Made by a program: the position numbers and the translations under genes | DNA from: Betaproteobacteria bacterium Ga0077532 | GTDB lineage: Bacteria > Pseudomonadota > Gammaproteobacteria > Burkholderiales > Ga0077523 | Direction of reading: 5' to 3' | Assembly (NCBI GenBank): GCA_001464895.1 | Contig: LNEE01000051.1 | Span: forward strand, 151,845 to 215,844 | DNA: 64,000 nt | Notes under the pieces: generated by a model | Database searches by the model: none | What the model saw: only the letters and a program-made list of their open reading frames with translations | Told to the model about the DNA's origin: nothing | Shown: positions 47,670 to 56,479 of the stretch, one piece after another | Position numbering within the stretch: position 1 is the stretch's first letter | Layout of the letters: every line of letters begins with the position of its first letter

Positions 47670-50600
47670 ATGGCAAGATCGGTCCGCCGAGACAAGGCGC
47701 CCGGGCCCAGCGACGCCGGCGTCGTCGCCGCAGTCGCGTCCCCGAGCGCTGTACCCGCACCACCACCTTCCGAAGCTCCCCCCCCGCTCCCGCAATCCGA
47801 CCTGCGTCTGGTCGTCGGCATCGGCGCATCCGCCGGCGGACTCGAAGCCTTGCGCGCGCTGGTCGCGCACCTGCCGACCGGATCGCGGATGTCGTACGTC
47901 ATCGCGCAGCATCTCTCACCGACCCACGAGAGCCTGCTCGTCCAGCTGCTCGCGCGCGAGACGGCGCTCCCGGTGCGCGAGATCCAGGACGGCATGCGGA
48001 TCGAGGCGAACGTGATCTACATCACGCCTGCGAACCGGCACGTCGTCCTCGCCAACCAGCACCTCCGGCTCACGGCACCCGCGGGTCGCTCGAAGCCGAA
48101 GCCTTCCGTCGACATGCTGCTCACCTCCATCGCCGAGGACCAGGGCGATGCGGCAGTCGGCATCGTGCTCTCCGGAACCGGTTCCGACGGCGCCAACGGC
48201 ATCCGCGCGATCCACGCCGCAGGCGGGATGACCTTCGCGCAGGACGACGCGACAGCGAAGTACAACGGGATGCCGCAGGCGGCGATGCAGACGGACTGCG
48301 TCGATTTCGTGATGCCGCCGGAACAGATCGCCCGGAAGCTCGCCTCGATTGCCGACCGCTCGGAGCAGTTCGACTCCGCCGCGGAAGCCTCGGCGCCGCC
48401 GGCCACGGCGTACGAGCGCCTCTTCGATCTCGTGCTGAAGCGCACCGGCCACAATTTCCTGAACTACAAGGAGACCACGGTGCGCCGGCGCCTCACGCGG
48501 CGCATGGCGGCGACGCACGTCGATTCGCTGAAGGCCTACGAGGAGTTCCTGCGCACGAGCCCGGCCGAGATCGACCGGCTCACCCAGGACATCCTGATCT
48601 CTGTCACATCGTTCTTCCGCGACCCCGCGAGCTGGAAGGCTCTGGATGTGCGGATCGGCGAGATGCTGAAGAGAAAGCCGCCGGGCGCCGAGATCCGCAT
48701 CTGGGTCGCCGCCTGCGCGACCGGCGAGGAAGCCTACTCGGTGGCCGTGCTCCTCCTCGAGGCGATGCACCGGCTGAAGCGCGAGTCCAGGGTGCAGATC
48801 TTCGCGACGGACGTCGACGCGCGAGCCCTCGCCCGCGCACGCCGCGGCCTGTTCCCCAAGTCGATCGAGACGAATCTCGACCCGTCCCTGCTGCGACGCT
48901 ACTTCGTTCGCGTGGGCGACTCCTACCAGATCGCCAAGTCCGTCCGCGACCTGCTGGTGTTCTCGATCCACGATGTCACACGCGACCCGCCGTTCCTGCG
49001 TCTGGACCTTGTGACCTGTCGCAACCTGCTCATCTACTTCAAGCCCGAGACCCAGGCGCGCCTCCTCGGCCTCTTCCATTTCTCGCTGCTGCCCGAAGGC
49101 ATGCTGTTCCTGGGCAAGTCCGAGAACATCAGCCTCGCCGAGAAGCTGTATCAGCCACTCGACGAGCGCAGCCGACTCTACGGCCGCATCGACATCGCCC
49201 ACTCGGTCGCAGTCACCGTCGCGAGCGCGCGCCGCGACACGTCGTTCCGCCTGTCCGTGCCGTCGACGCGGCAGGCCGCTCCGCTCCCCGAGCGGGTCCT
49301 GGGCGCGGTGCAGAAGCACCTGCTGCCACCGGGCATCCTGATCACGGCCGAGATGGAGCTGCGTCACGTCTACGGTGACGTCTCCCGCGTGGTCCGCGTG
49401 GCCTCGGGTGCGCCGGACCTCTCGCTGAACAGCATGATGTCGCAGGATCTCCGGCTCGAGATCCGGTCGCTCACGATGAAGTCGAAGCGCTCGGGCGGCG
49501 CCGTGACGACGTCGCCCCTGCTCATCGACGAGGACGGCGGCCGCGCGCGCATCACGGTGCTGCCGGTCGCCGGTCCGACGCCCGAGGAACCGCTCTTTCT
49601 CGTGCTCTTCGCCCCCGAGAGCACGGTGCCGACGCCCGAACGGCGGGCCGTCCCCGGTGCGAGCACCACCGATCGCGACGACATCATCCACGACCTCGAG
49701 GAACAGCTCGCCGCCAACCGCGAGAACCTCCAGACGGTGGTGGAAGAGCTCGAGACATCGAACGAGGAACTGCAGTCGCTCAACGAGGAACTGCAGTCGG
49801 CGAACGAAGAGCTGCAGTCCACGAACGAGGAACTCGAGACCGCGAACGAGGAGCTGCAGTCCACGAACGAGGAGCTCACGACGGTCAACGAGGAGCTCGA
49901 GACCAAGACGCAGGAGATCCTGTCGATCAACACGGATCTCCAGAACGTGAAGGACAGCATCGCGATGCCGCTGGTCGTCGTCGACAGCCAGATGCGCCTC
50001 ATGCTCTGCAATCCACCGGCGGCCCGGGTGTTCGGCGCCACCGACGAAGTGCTGGGCCACATCCTGTTCACGCTCCCGTGCACCATCGACGTCTCGCCGC
50101 TGAAGGAACTGGTCCCGCAGGTCATGGCGACCGGCGAGAACACGACGATGCAGGTCTCCGGGTTCCGCGAGTACCTCATGCAGGTCCAGCCGTATCGGGA
50201 CGGACGGAGCGTGGTGCGCGGTGCGGTGATCACCATGTTCGACAACACCGAGCTGATCGCAGCCCAGCGGGTGCTGCGCGACCAGGCCGAAGTGCTGCGC
50301 GAGGCGGAACGCTTCTCGCGCTCGACGCTCGATGCCCTGCCGCACCAGATGTGCGTGCTCGACGAGCGCGGCACCATCATCGCGGTCAATGCGACCTGGC
50401 GGATGTACGCCGAGGGGAACGGCGGCGCCCCGGACGTCGCATCGGTTGGCGCGAACTACCTCGACGTGTGTCGCCGGGCGAGCGAATCGGGCCCGAGCGA
50501 GGCCGGCAGGGTGGAGGATGGCATCCTCGACGTGCTGAACGGCGCGAGGTCGGAATTCACGCTCGAGTACCCCTGCCACAGCGCGAACGAGGAGCGCTGG

Positions 50601-52754
50601 TTCCGGCTGGTGGTCAGCCCCTTCTCGGGGGCCGGCGCGCGGCGGGTGGTCGTCGTGCACGAGGACATCACAGCAGCCAAGCAGTCGACGCGTCAGCTGC
50701 GGCTGCAGTCGCGCGCGCTCGACGGCAGCGTGAGCGGCATCCTGATCTGCGACGCCCGGCGGGACGACCTGCCGATCGTGTACGCCAACCGGGGTTTCGA
50801 GCTGCTGACAGGCTTCACGCAGGACGACGTGCTCGGACGCAATCCGCGCTTCCTCGCCGACGAACCGATTCCGGGCCACGACCTCGGTGTCCACCTCGAC
50901 GAAGTGATCGCGCAGGGGATCGTCCGGAGCACGCTGCGGGCGGTACGCCGCGATGGCAGCACGTTCTGGAACGATCTCGCCGTGTACCCGGTGGCGGACG
51001 AGCACGGTCGCACCGAGTTCGTCGTGGCCGTGTTCACCGATGTGACCCACGCCGTCGCCGCCCGGGAGCTGATCCAGACGAGCCTCGAGCGCGAGCGCGC
51101 GACCCTCGCCTTCGCCGAGGTGGGCACCTTCGACTGGGATCTCCGCTCCGGGCAGGTGCAGCACTCCCAGATCAGCGAGCGGCTATGGGGTGTGGAAGGC
51201 GCGCCCACGCAGCACACCTACGCGCTCATGCGCGGGCGTATCCACGAGTCCGATCTGCCAGCGTTCGATGACGCCGTGCGGCTCTGCCTCGCCGGCCACA
51301 GCACACTCGACATCGAGTTCCGCCTGGCCCTGCCCGAGGACCGGCCCCGTTGGCTGCACGCGAAGGGGGACGCCATCGTGAACGGCGACGGCCTTCCGAC
51401 GAAGCTGCTGTGCCTCTGCCAGGACATCACCCAGCGGCGCGAGACCGAGGAGCAGATCCGCTACATCGCCCATCACGATGCGCTCACCGATCTGCCCAAC
51501 CGCACCCTGTTCCGCGACCGCCTGAACCAGGCGCTCGTGGCAGCACGGCGCACTCGCAGCCGGGTGGCCGTGCTCTTCCTCGACCTCGACCACTTCAAGC
51601 ACATCAACGACTCGCTCGGGCACCAGGCCGGGGACCGTCTCCTGCAGGCCGTGGCGCACCGCCTGCGTGCCTGCGTGCGGGCGAGCGACACGGTGTGCCG
51701 CAACAGCGGCGACGAGTACACGGTGCTGCTGCCGAACATGCGCGACACGGGTGAAGCCGGCCACGTGGCGGCGAAGATCGTCGAGGCGCTGTCCGAGCCG
51801 CATCATCTCGACGGCCACGAGGTGATGGCGACACCCAGCATCGGCATCAGCATCTTTCCCGACGACGGCGAAAACATCGACGTGCTGCTGAAGAACGCCG
51901 ATGCCGCGATGTACCACGCGAAGGGGTCCGGCCGGGGGAACTACCAGTTCTTCACGGCAGAGCTGAACGCCCGCGTGAACGAACACCTGTCGGTCAGCAG
52001 CGATCTCCGCAAGGGGCTCCGCGAGCAGCAGTTCCGGATGTTCTATCAGCCGCAGTTCAGCCTGCCGGATCGCCGACTCTCGGGGGCCGAGGCCCTCATC
52101 CGCTGGGACCACCCGCGCCGCGGACTCGTGCTGCCCAATGCCTTCATCCCCGTCGCCGAGGAGAGCGAACTCATCCTGGACCTGGGGGACTGGGTGCTGA
52201 GAGAGGTCTGCCGGCAGGTGCGCGAATGGGAGGATCAGGGTCTGGTTGGCGTCCCCATCGCCGTGAACTTCTCCGCGCAGCAATTCCGTCAGCGCAGGCT
52301 CCTGCAATCGGTCACCGAAGCGCTGCGGATGAGCGGGGTCGATCCGTCACTGCTGGAACTGGAACTGACCGAGCGGATCATCATGGGCGATCCGGACGAG
52401 GCGATCGAGATCGTGCGCGGCCTGAACAGCCTGGGCATCCGGCTTAGCCTGGACGATTTCGGGGTCGGCTACTCGAACCTCGGCCACCTCAAGCGCTTCC
52501 CGTTCGATCGCATCAAGATCGACATGTCGCTCGTGCGCGAACTACCGGAGAGCCAGTCGGACCGCGCGATCGTGAAAGCGATCATCGACATGGGCCACAG
52601 CCTCAATCTCCAGGTCCTGGCGGAGGGCGTCGAGCGCCCCGACGAACTGGCGGTCCTCGAGACCGCGGGCTGCGACGGCTTCCAGGGCTATTTCGGAAGC
52701 GCGGTGCTGTCGGCCGGCGATTTCGGGTCGCTGCTCGAGCGCCGGGTCAACTAG
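47670..52754 (+). CDS. CheB-CheR-PAS-GGDEF-EAL fusion protein
   Basis: 1694 aa. An N-terminal CheB methylesterase domain (about 45-230) keeps Ser54 (GASAGG), His81 and Asp173 (GTGSDG). A CheR methyltransferase (245-510; VAACATGEEAYS, TCRNLLIYF) follows. A long coiled coil (675-762) is built from NEELQS/T heptads. Then come about four PAS domains (765-1265), a diguanylate cyclase domain whose signature is SGDEY (about 1345) instead of GGDEF, and an EAL phosphodiesterase domain with EALIRW (1474), NFSAQQF, ELTERII, DDFGVGYSNL, KID and AEGVERP. Phosphodiesterase activity looks intact; cyclase activity is doubtful. It has no membrane helix, so it is cytoplasmic. Its TAG stop lies in the CTAG target site of a MITE. 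Confidence 0.93.
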   Translation: MARSVRRDKAPGPSDAGVVAAVASPSAVPAPPPSEAPPPLPQSDLRLVVGIGASAGGLEALRALVAHLPTGSRMSYVIAQHLSPTHESLLVQLLARETALPVREIQDGMRIEANVIYITPANRHVVLANQHLRLTAPAGRSKPKPSVDMLLTSIAEDQGDAAVGIVLSGTGSDGANGIRAIHAAGGMTFAQDDATAKYNGMPQAAMQTDCVDFVMPPEQIARKLASIADRSEQFDSAAEASAPPATAYERLFDLVLKRTGHNFLNYKETTVRRRLTRRMAATHVDSLKAYEEFLRTSPAEIDRLTQDILISVTSFFRDPASWKALDVRIGEMLKRKPPGAEIRIWVAACATGEEAYSVAVLLLEAMHRLKRESRVQIFATDVDARALARARRGLFPKSIETNLDPSLLRRYFVRVGDSYQIAKSVRDLLVFSIHDVTRDPPFLRLDLVTCRNLLIYFKPETQARLLGLFHFSLLPEGMLFLGKSENISLAEKLYQPLDERSRLYGRIDIAHSVAVTVASARRDTSFRLSVPSTRQAAPLPERVLGAVQKHLLPPGILITAEMELRHVYGDVSRVVRVASGAPDLSLNSMMSQDLRLEIRSLTMKSKRSGGAVTTSPLLIDEDGGRARITVLPVAGPTPEEPLFLVLFAPESTVPTPERRAVPGASTTDRDDIIHDLEEQLAANRENLQTVVEELETSNEELQSLNEELQSANEELQSTNEELETANEELQSTNEELTTVNEELETKTQEILSINTDLQNVKDSIAMPLVVVDSQMRLMLCNPPAARVFGATDEVLGHILFTLPCTIDVSPLKELVPQVMATGENTTMQVSGFREYLMQVQPYRDGRSVVRGAVITMFDNTELIAAQRVLRDQAEVLREAERFSRSTLDALPHQMCVLDERGTIIAVNATWRMYAEGNGGAPDVASVGANYLDVCRRASESGPSEAGRVEDGILDVLNGARSEFTLEYPCHSANEERWFRLVVSPFSGAGARRVVVVHEDITAAKQSTRQLRLQSRALDGSVSGILICDARRDDLPIVYANRGFELLTGFTQDDVLGRNPRFLADEPIPGHDLGVHLDEVIAQGIVRSTLRAVRRDGSTFWNDLAVYPVADEHGRTEFVVAVFTDVTHAVAARELIQTSLERERATLAFAEVGTFDWDLRSGQVQHSQISERLWGVEGAPTQHTYALMRGRIHESDLPAFDDAVRLCLAGHSTLDIEFRLALPEDRPRWLHAKGDAIVNGDGLPTKLLCLCQDITQRRETEEQIRYIAHHDALTDLPNRTLFRDRLNQALVAARRTRSRVAVLFLDLDHFKHINDSLGHQAGDRLLQAVAHRLRACVRASDTVCRNSGDEYTVLLPNMRDTGEAGHVAAKIVEALSEPHHLDGHEVMATPSIGISIFPDDGENIDVLLKNADAAMYHAKGSGRGNYQFFTAELNARVNEHLSVSSDLRKGLREQQFRMFYQPQFSLPDRRLSGAEALIRWDHPRRGLVLPNAFIPVAEESELILDLGDWVLREVCRQVREWEDQGLVGVPIAVNFSAQQFRQRRLLQSVTEALRMSGVDPSLLELELTERIIMGDPDEAIEIVRGLNSLGIRLSLDDFGVGYSNLGHLKRFPFDRIKIDMSLVRELPESQSDRAIVKAIIDMGHSLNLQVLAEGVERPDELAVLETAGCDGFQGYFGSAVLSAGDFGSLLERRVN

Positions 52755-53032
52755 GGAGCCTCTGCATAGCCTGCACGGATCGCGTTGCTGTCGGAATCGA
52801 TCGGTGGCAAGGCGCGAGGTGCAGTCGATATCGGGATATCGACAATCCGAGCAACACAGCCAGCGGTCGATTCCGGCGCAACCCTCCGGGACGGAGGCCT
52901 TCCGGGCGGCTGACATTGTCGGCACAGGCCGCAGTTGTTTCCATTGTGTGCACCAGCACACGTCGGCCTGGTCCTTCGCCTCATCCGCCCGGAAGACCTC
53001 CGTCGCGACCGCGCAGGCTATGCAGAGGCTCC
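52755..53032. mobile_element. 278-bp MITE with 20-bp terminal inverted repeats and CTAG target duplication
   Basis: The left end GGAGCCTCTGCATAGCCTGC (52755-52774) is exactly reverse-complementary to 53013-53032. CTAG flanks both ends (52751-52754 and 53033-53036). No transposase frame fits inside, so this is a non-autonomous element. CTAG duplications are typical of IS5-type transposases, so such an element may mobilise it. A 20-bp palindrome GTCGATATC-GG-GATATCGAC lies inside at 52824-52843. Confidence 0.85.
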
Positions 53033-53158
53033 CTAGGGCCTGTTCACGCTCCGGACGCCTGCGCCTGACGCAACGCGCGGAAAACCCTCTGCAACGCACT
53101 GTTGTCTGCAATCGCTCTGCGGGAGACACTCGCGGTAACTATCTGGGTCCGGACTCTT

Positions 53159-53557
53159 GTGAACGTCAGGTCGTCCTCTTCGCGCGCGCTTTCCCTGTTG
53201 TCCGCGCTTCTGCTGCTTCTGCTGCAGTCGGTGGCACCGCTGCTGCACGCGCATGCGGCGGACGACCCGCGCTATCTGACCACCTCGGGGATCCACCTGC
53301 CCGGGCTCGAAACGGTCGCGACTTCCACTGGCGGTCGCGACGTCGTCTCCGAGCGGACCTATCCGCTCATCGAGGAGGCCGCTTGCTGTCTTCAGCGTCT
53401 CACCTCCGAGGCCATCACGGCACCGGAGGTGACAGCACCGCAGCCCGACGCTGACGCAGCCAACCTCCGCACCCCGCTGCAACCCGCCGGGTGGCACGCT
53501 GCCACGGACTGCCCACGGCCGCCCCCCAGAGCGCCACCCCACCCGCTCTTCGTCTGA
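53159..53557 (+). CDS. Short secreted or membrane-anchored hypothetical protein
   Basis: A 132-aa frame (GTG at 53159; TTG at 53102 possible) with a strong N-terminal hydrophobic segment (LSLLSALLLLLLQSVAPLLHAHA), a middle with a CC pair and a Pro-rich tail (PRPPPRAPPHPLF). I do not recognise the family. The VAPLLHAHA end of the leader resembles DUF2946-like small exported proteins. It begins about 120 bp downstream of the MITE. Weakly supported. Confidence 0.45.
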   Translation: MNVRSSSSRALSLLSALLLLLLQSVAPLLHAHAADDPRYLTTSGIHLPGLETVATSTGGRDVVSERTYPLIEEAACCLQRLTSEAITAPEVTAPQPDADAANLRTPLQPAGWHAATDCPRPPPRAPPHPLFV

Positions 53558-53691
53558 CCATTCGTTGCTGCGTCGCGGATTGCCCGATCTGGGCCGTGAC
53601 CGCGCCCCCCTTGTAATACCGCGCTTGCCCACCGGCAGGACGTTTGCGCACTCGGCGCCAAGGCTTCACGCGCCTGCGCCCCGGAGTTCCC

Positions 53692-54582
53692 ATGCCTTTC
53701 CGCCATCGTCTGCAACCACTCCGATGGGACATCGATCCCCTCGCCGCTGCCGCTGCCCGCGGCCTTCCCAACGTGCCGCCCGGCATTCTGAAAGTCCGCT
53801 ATCCGTTCCGTCTGCTTCGGTACTGGTTCATGCACCAGATGATGGTGCAGCACTCGCAGTCCCAGCCTCTGCCGCTCAGCGTCGCCGAAGTGGGGGTCGA
53901 CGAAGGCCAGCAGCTCGCATTTGCCGCCGCAGCAGCCGCGTCGGCAGACACGCCCGCCTGGTGGTATCGGTGGGACGCCTTCGATTGCGCCCCCGCCACG
54001 GCGGCGCTCACCCGGCAGGGCTACACCGACGTGGTCACGACGGATCTCGAACGCCCGGACTGCATGGCCGGATTCGCGGGCCGCACCTACGACGTCGTGA
54101 TCGCCCTGCATGTCCTCGAGCATCTGCACGATCCGGAGGCCGGTGTCCGTCACCTCGCCTCGCTGGTGAAGCCTGGTGGCCTCCTGATCGGCGGCGGGCC
54201 GGTCACGCCGCACATGGCGCAATCGTGGTGGCAGAAGCGCATCCGGCGCCGTGCGCAACCGCGGGGGCACGTGAGCGTGCTGTCCCCGAAGCGCCTCCGG
54301 GAGATGGCGCGCAGCGCAGGCCTCGTGCCGGAATGGCAGGGCGGCGCCTTCCTGATGCGGAAGCGCGGGTTCGCGCTGGAGAACCAGGCCTGGTGGCTGA
54401 ACCTCAACCTTGCGTTCGGCGCCCTGGTGCCAGGATGGCCGGGAGAGATCTACTTTTCGTGGCGCCGTGCGGCCAGCCCCCACGTGGCGACCGTACCGCC
54501 GCTGCCATACGCAGCGATACACCGGCCCGCAACCGAGTCCGCGATGGCGCATGCCGCTTCACGTTCCCGTCCGATGCGGTGA
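53692..54582 (+). CDS. Class I SAM methyltransferase-like protein
   Basis: 296 aa. The centre reads TDVVTTDLERPDC, then YDVVIALHVLEHLHDPEAG and LVKPGGLLIGGGP, the post-I to motif III part of methyltransferase_11/23 proteins. The glycine-rich motif I is not obvious (VAEVGVDEGQQLAF). Bacterial relatives act on small lipids or surface polymers; the substrate is unknown. The ATG at 53692 has GGAG 6-9 nt upstream; a longer frame begins at 53644. Confidence 0.72.
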   Translation: MPFRHRLQPLRWDIDPLAAAAARGLPNVPPGILKVRYPFRLLRYWFMHQMMVQHSQSQPLPLSVAEVGVDEGQQLAFAAAAAASADTPAWWYRWDAFDCAPATAALTRQGYTDVVTTDLERPDCMAGFAGRTYDVVIALHVLEHLHDPEAGVRHLASLVKPGGLLIGGGPVTPHMAQSWWQKRIRRRAQPRGHVSVLSPKRLREMARSAGLVPEWQGGAFLMRKRGFALENQAWWLNLNLAFGALVPGWPGEIYFSWRRAASPHVATVPPLPYAAIHRPATESAMAHAASRSRPMR

Positions 54583-54616
54583 AGCCCGCCGGGCGGGGAA
54601 CGCCGTCGGCCGCGGC

Positions 54617-55063
54617 CTACTTCGGCGCCGGCTTGAACACCGACTGCCGCGCGGCGAGCTGCCAGCGGCCGTCGCGTTTCACCCAGACGTTCAGGTAGCG
54701 CAGTTCGGGCTGGAAGCGCTTGCCGCTCATCTCGACGTCGAGCCGGGTATCGCCCATGGCGGTGGCGGTGTCGCCGCGCACGACGATCTTCACGTCGTAG
54801 CGCTCGGCCTTGTAGATCCGGTTGGGGCCGCCGATCACCTGCCCGAGATACATCGCCTTGGTCGCGATCATTCCGTTCGGCTGGTGGTAGACCAATTCAT
54901 CGGCGAGCGTCGCGGCCAGCGCCTCGCGATCCTGATCGATCATCGCCCGGTAGCGCGCATCCTCGGCGGCATCGACCTCTTCCTGGGGCCCGGCGTGGGC
55001 GGCGTTGCCGGCCAGCACGGCCAGCGCCCCCAACAGACATACCGCTCTGCGCATCGTGTTCAT
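54617..55063 (-). CDS. Secreted NTF2-like (SnoaL/DUF4440) protein
   Basis: 148 aa with a signal peptide (ending AAHAG) and an NTF2-like cone fold (DAEDARYRAMIDQDREALAATLADE, then RYLNVWVKRDGRWQLAARQS). Function unknown; such domains bind small ligands in the periplasm. GGAGGAA precedes the ATG. It is downstream of the iron alcohol dehydrogenase on the same strand. Confidence 0.83.
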   Translation of the reverse strand: MNTMRRAVCLLGALAVLAGNAAHAGPQEEVDAAEDARYRAMIDQDREALAATLADELVYHQPNGMIATKAMYLGQVIGGPNRIYKAERYDVKIVVRGDTATAMGDTRLDVEMSGKRFQPELRYLNVWVKRDGRWQLAARQSVFKPAPK

Positions 55064-55199
55064 GGCGTTCCTCCCGAATGGGTCGATGCGGCGCATCGAC
55101 GGGTCCTGGATGTCGTGAATCCGGCGCGCCCCGATGGCGGGGCCTCGCCTTCCGCGCGGTACCGGAACGCATTCCGGCCGCGCACACGGAACTCGGCGA

Positions 55200-56333
55200 T
55201 CAGGCCCAGGCGGCTTCGAGCAGGCCCAGGTATTCCTCCACCGTGGGCTTGCGCGGGTTCGTGCCGTGGCAGTGGTCCTTTGGCGCCAGACCGGCGATGA
55301 CGGGCAACGCCTCGCGAGGCACACCCATCGCCTGAAGACCCGTGGGCAGGCCGAGGCGGGCGTTCAGGTCCGAGATGGCCTGCGCGACATCGGCACCAGG
55401 GGCGAGACCCATCACCTGCGCGATCCGTGCGAGCTTGTCGCCGACGGCCGGCGCGTTGAACCGGATCACGGCAGGGAGCAGCACCGCGTTCAGCGTGCCG
55501 TGGTGCAGTTTCAGTTCGGGGAGCGCGCCGAGGGGATGCGACAGGGCGTGGACCGCGCCCAGGCCCTTCTGGAAGGCCATCGCGCCTTCCATCGCAGCCA
55601 TCATCATGTTCCAGCGGGCGTCGCGATCCTGGCCATCCTTCGTCGCGCGCTCGATGTACATCGCCGACTTCGCCAGGCCGTCCAGCGCGATGGCCTCGGC
55701 CGGGGGATTCACGAGCGGGGACAGGAAGGTCTCGATGCAGTGGGCCATGGCATCCATGCCCGTCGCCGCCGTGAGCATCGGCGGCAGGCCGAGCGTGAGC
55801 TCCGGATCGCAGATCGCGACCTTCGGCAGCAGATGCGGCGAAAGGAAGCCAAGCTTGCGGCCGTCGGCGAGGACGATCACCGAGCCGCGACCCACTTCGC
55901 TGCCGGTGCCGGCGGTCGTGGGGATCGCGATCAACGGTGCGACGGCCGCAGTGATGCGCGCCCCGCCACCCTCGACGGCGGCGTACTGCACCAGCGGCCC
56001 GGGATGCGTCGCGAGAAGGGCCACGGCCTTGCCGAGATCGAGCGACGAGCCGCCCCCGATCGCGATGACCCCATCGGCACCCGCCTCGCGGTACGCCGCG
56101 AGGGCCTCGAGCGTGGCCGCCTCGGTGGGGTTGGGCGGTGTGCCGTCGTAGACCGCGAATCCGAGCGCCGCGTCCATGATGCCCTTCAAGCGATCGAGCA
56201 GGCCGGAGGCGCGGATGCCGCGGTCGGTGACCACCAGTGGCTTCCGGATGCCGAGGCGTGCGCACTCGGACGAGACGAGCTGGATCGCGCCGAAGTCGAA
56301 CTGGATGGTGGTGAGATAGGTGATGACGGCCAT
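55200..56333 (-). CDS. Iron-containing alcohol dehydrogenase
   Basis: 377 aa. The NAD-binding GGGSSLDLGKAVA, the TTAGTGSEVG loop, and the metal ligands in GMDAMAHCIETF and VHALSHPLGALPELKLHHG identify the Fe-ADH family. The specific alcohol is unknown. It is divergent from the liv operon with a 146-bp gap. Confidence 0.9.
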   Translation of the reverse strand: MAVITYLTTIQFDFGAIQLVSSECARLGIRKPLVVTDRGIRASGLLDRLKGIMDAALGFAVYDGTPPNPTEAATLEALAAYREAGADGVIAIGGGSSLDLGKAVALLATHPGPLVQYAAVEGGGARITAAVAPLIAIPTTAGTGSEVGRGSVIVLADGRKLGFLSPHLLPKVAICDPELTLGLPPMLTAATGMDAMAHCIETFLSPLVNPPAEAIALDGLAKSAMYIERATKDGQDRDARWNMMMAAMEGAMAFQKGLGAVHALSHPLGALPELKLHHGTLNAVLLPAVIRFNAPAVGDKLARIAQVMGLAPGADVAQAISDLNARLGLPTGLQAMGVPREALPVIAGLAPKDHCHGTNPRKPTVEEYLGLLEAAWA

Positions 56334-56424
56334 GGTCGGGAGCGAGGACGGGTTCGAGGGGCCTGGATTATGGCACCCGCGCAGCGCCGCGCTTCGAACG
56401 TGACGCCGCACCCGATACAGAAGC

Positions 56425-56430
56425 TATCAT
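56425..56430 (+). promoter_or_regulatory. Possible -10 of the liv operon promoter
   Basis: TATCAT (56425-56430) lies 50 bp before the livK ATG. A weak TGACGC at 56401-56406 is 18 nt upstream. Only a partial match, so low confidence. Confidence 0.25.
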
Positions 56431-56479
56431 TCGGCGCGCCGGCACCGATCGGCGTGACCCACAAAGGGGGAGACCCAAG

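Noticed and set aside
49735..49925. DNA-level tandem repeats as a mobile or satellite element
   Set aside because: They encode an in-frame heptad coiled coil that is typical for CheB-CheR fusion proteins.
47916..51164. A 1082-codon open frame on the minus strand opposite the signalling fusion
   Set aside because: Low-complexity His/Arg/Glu-rich translation that mirrors the sense codons; no domain recognised.
51700..51720. Active diguanylate cyclase site in the signalling fusion
   Set aside because: The signature is SGDEY rather than GGDEF, so activity is not assumed.
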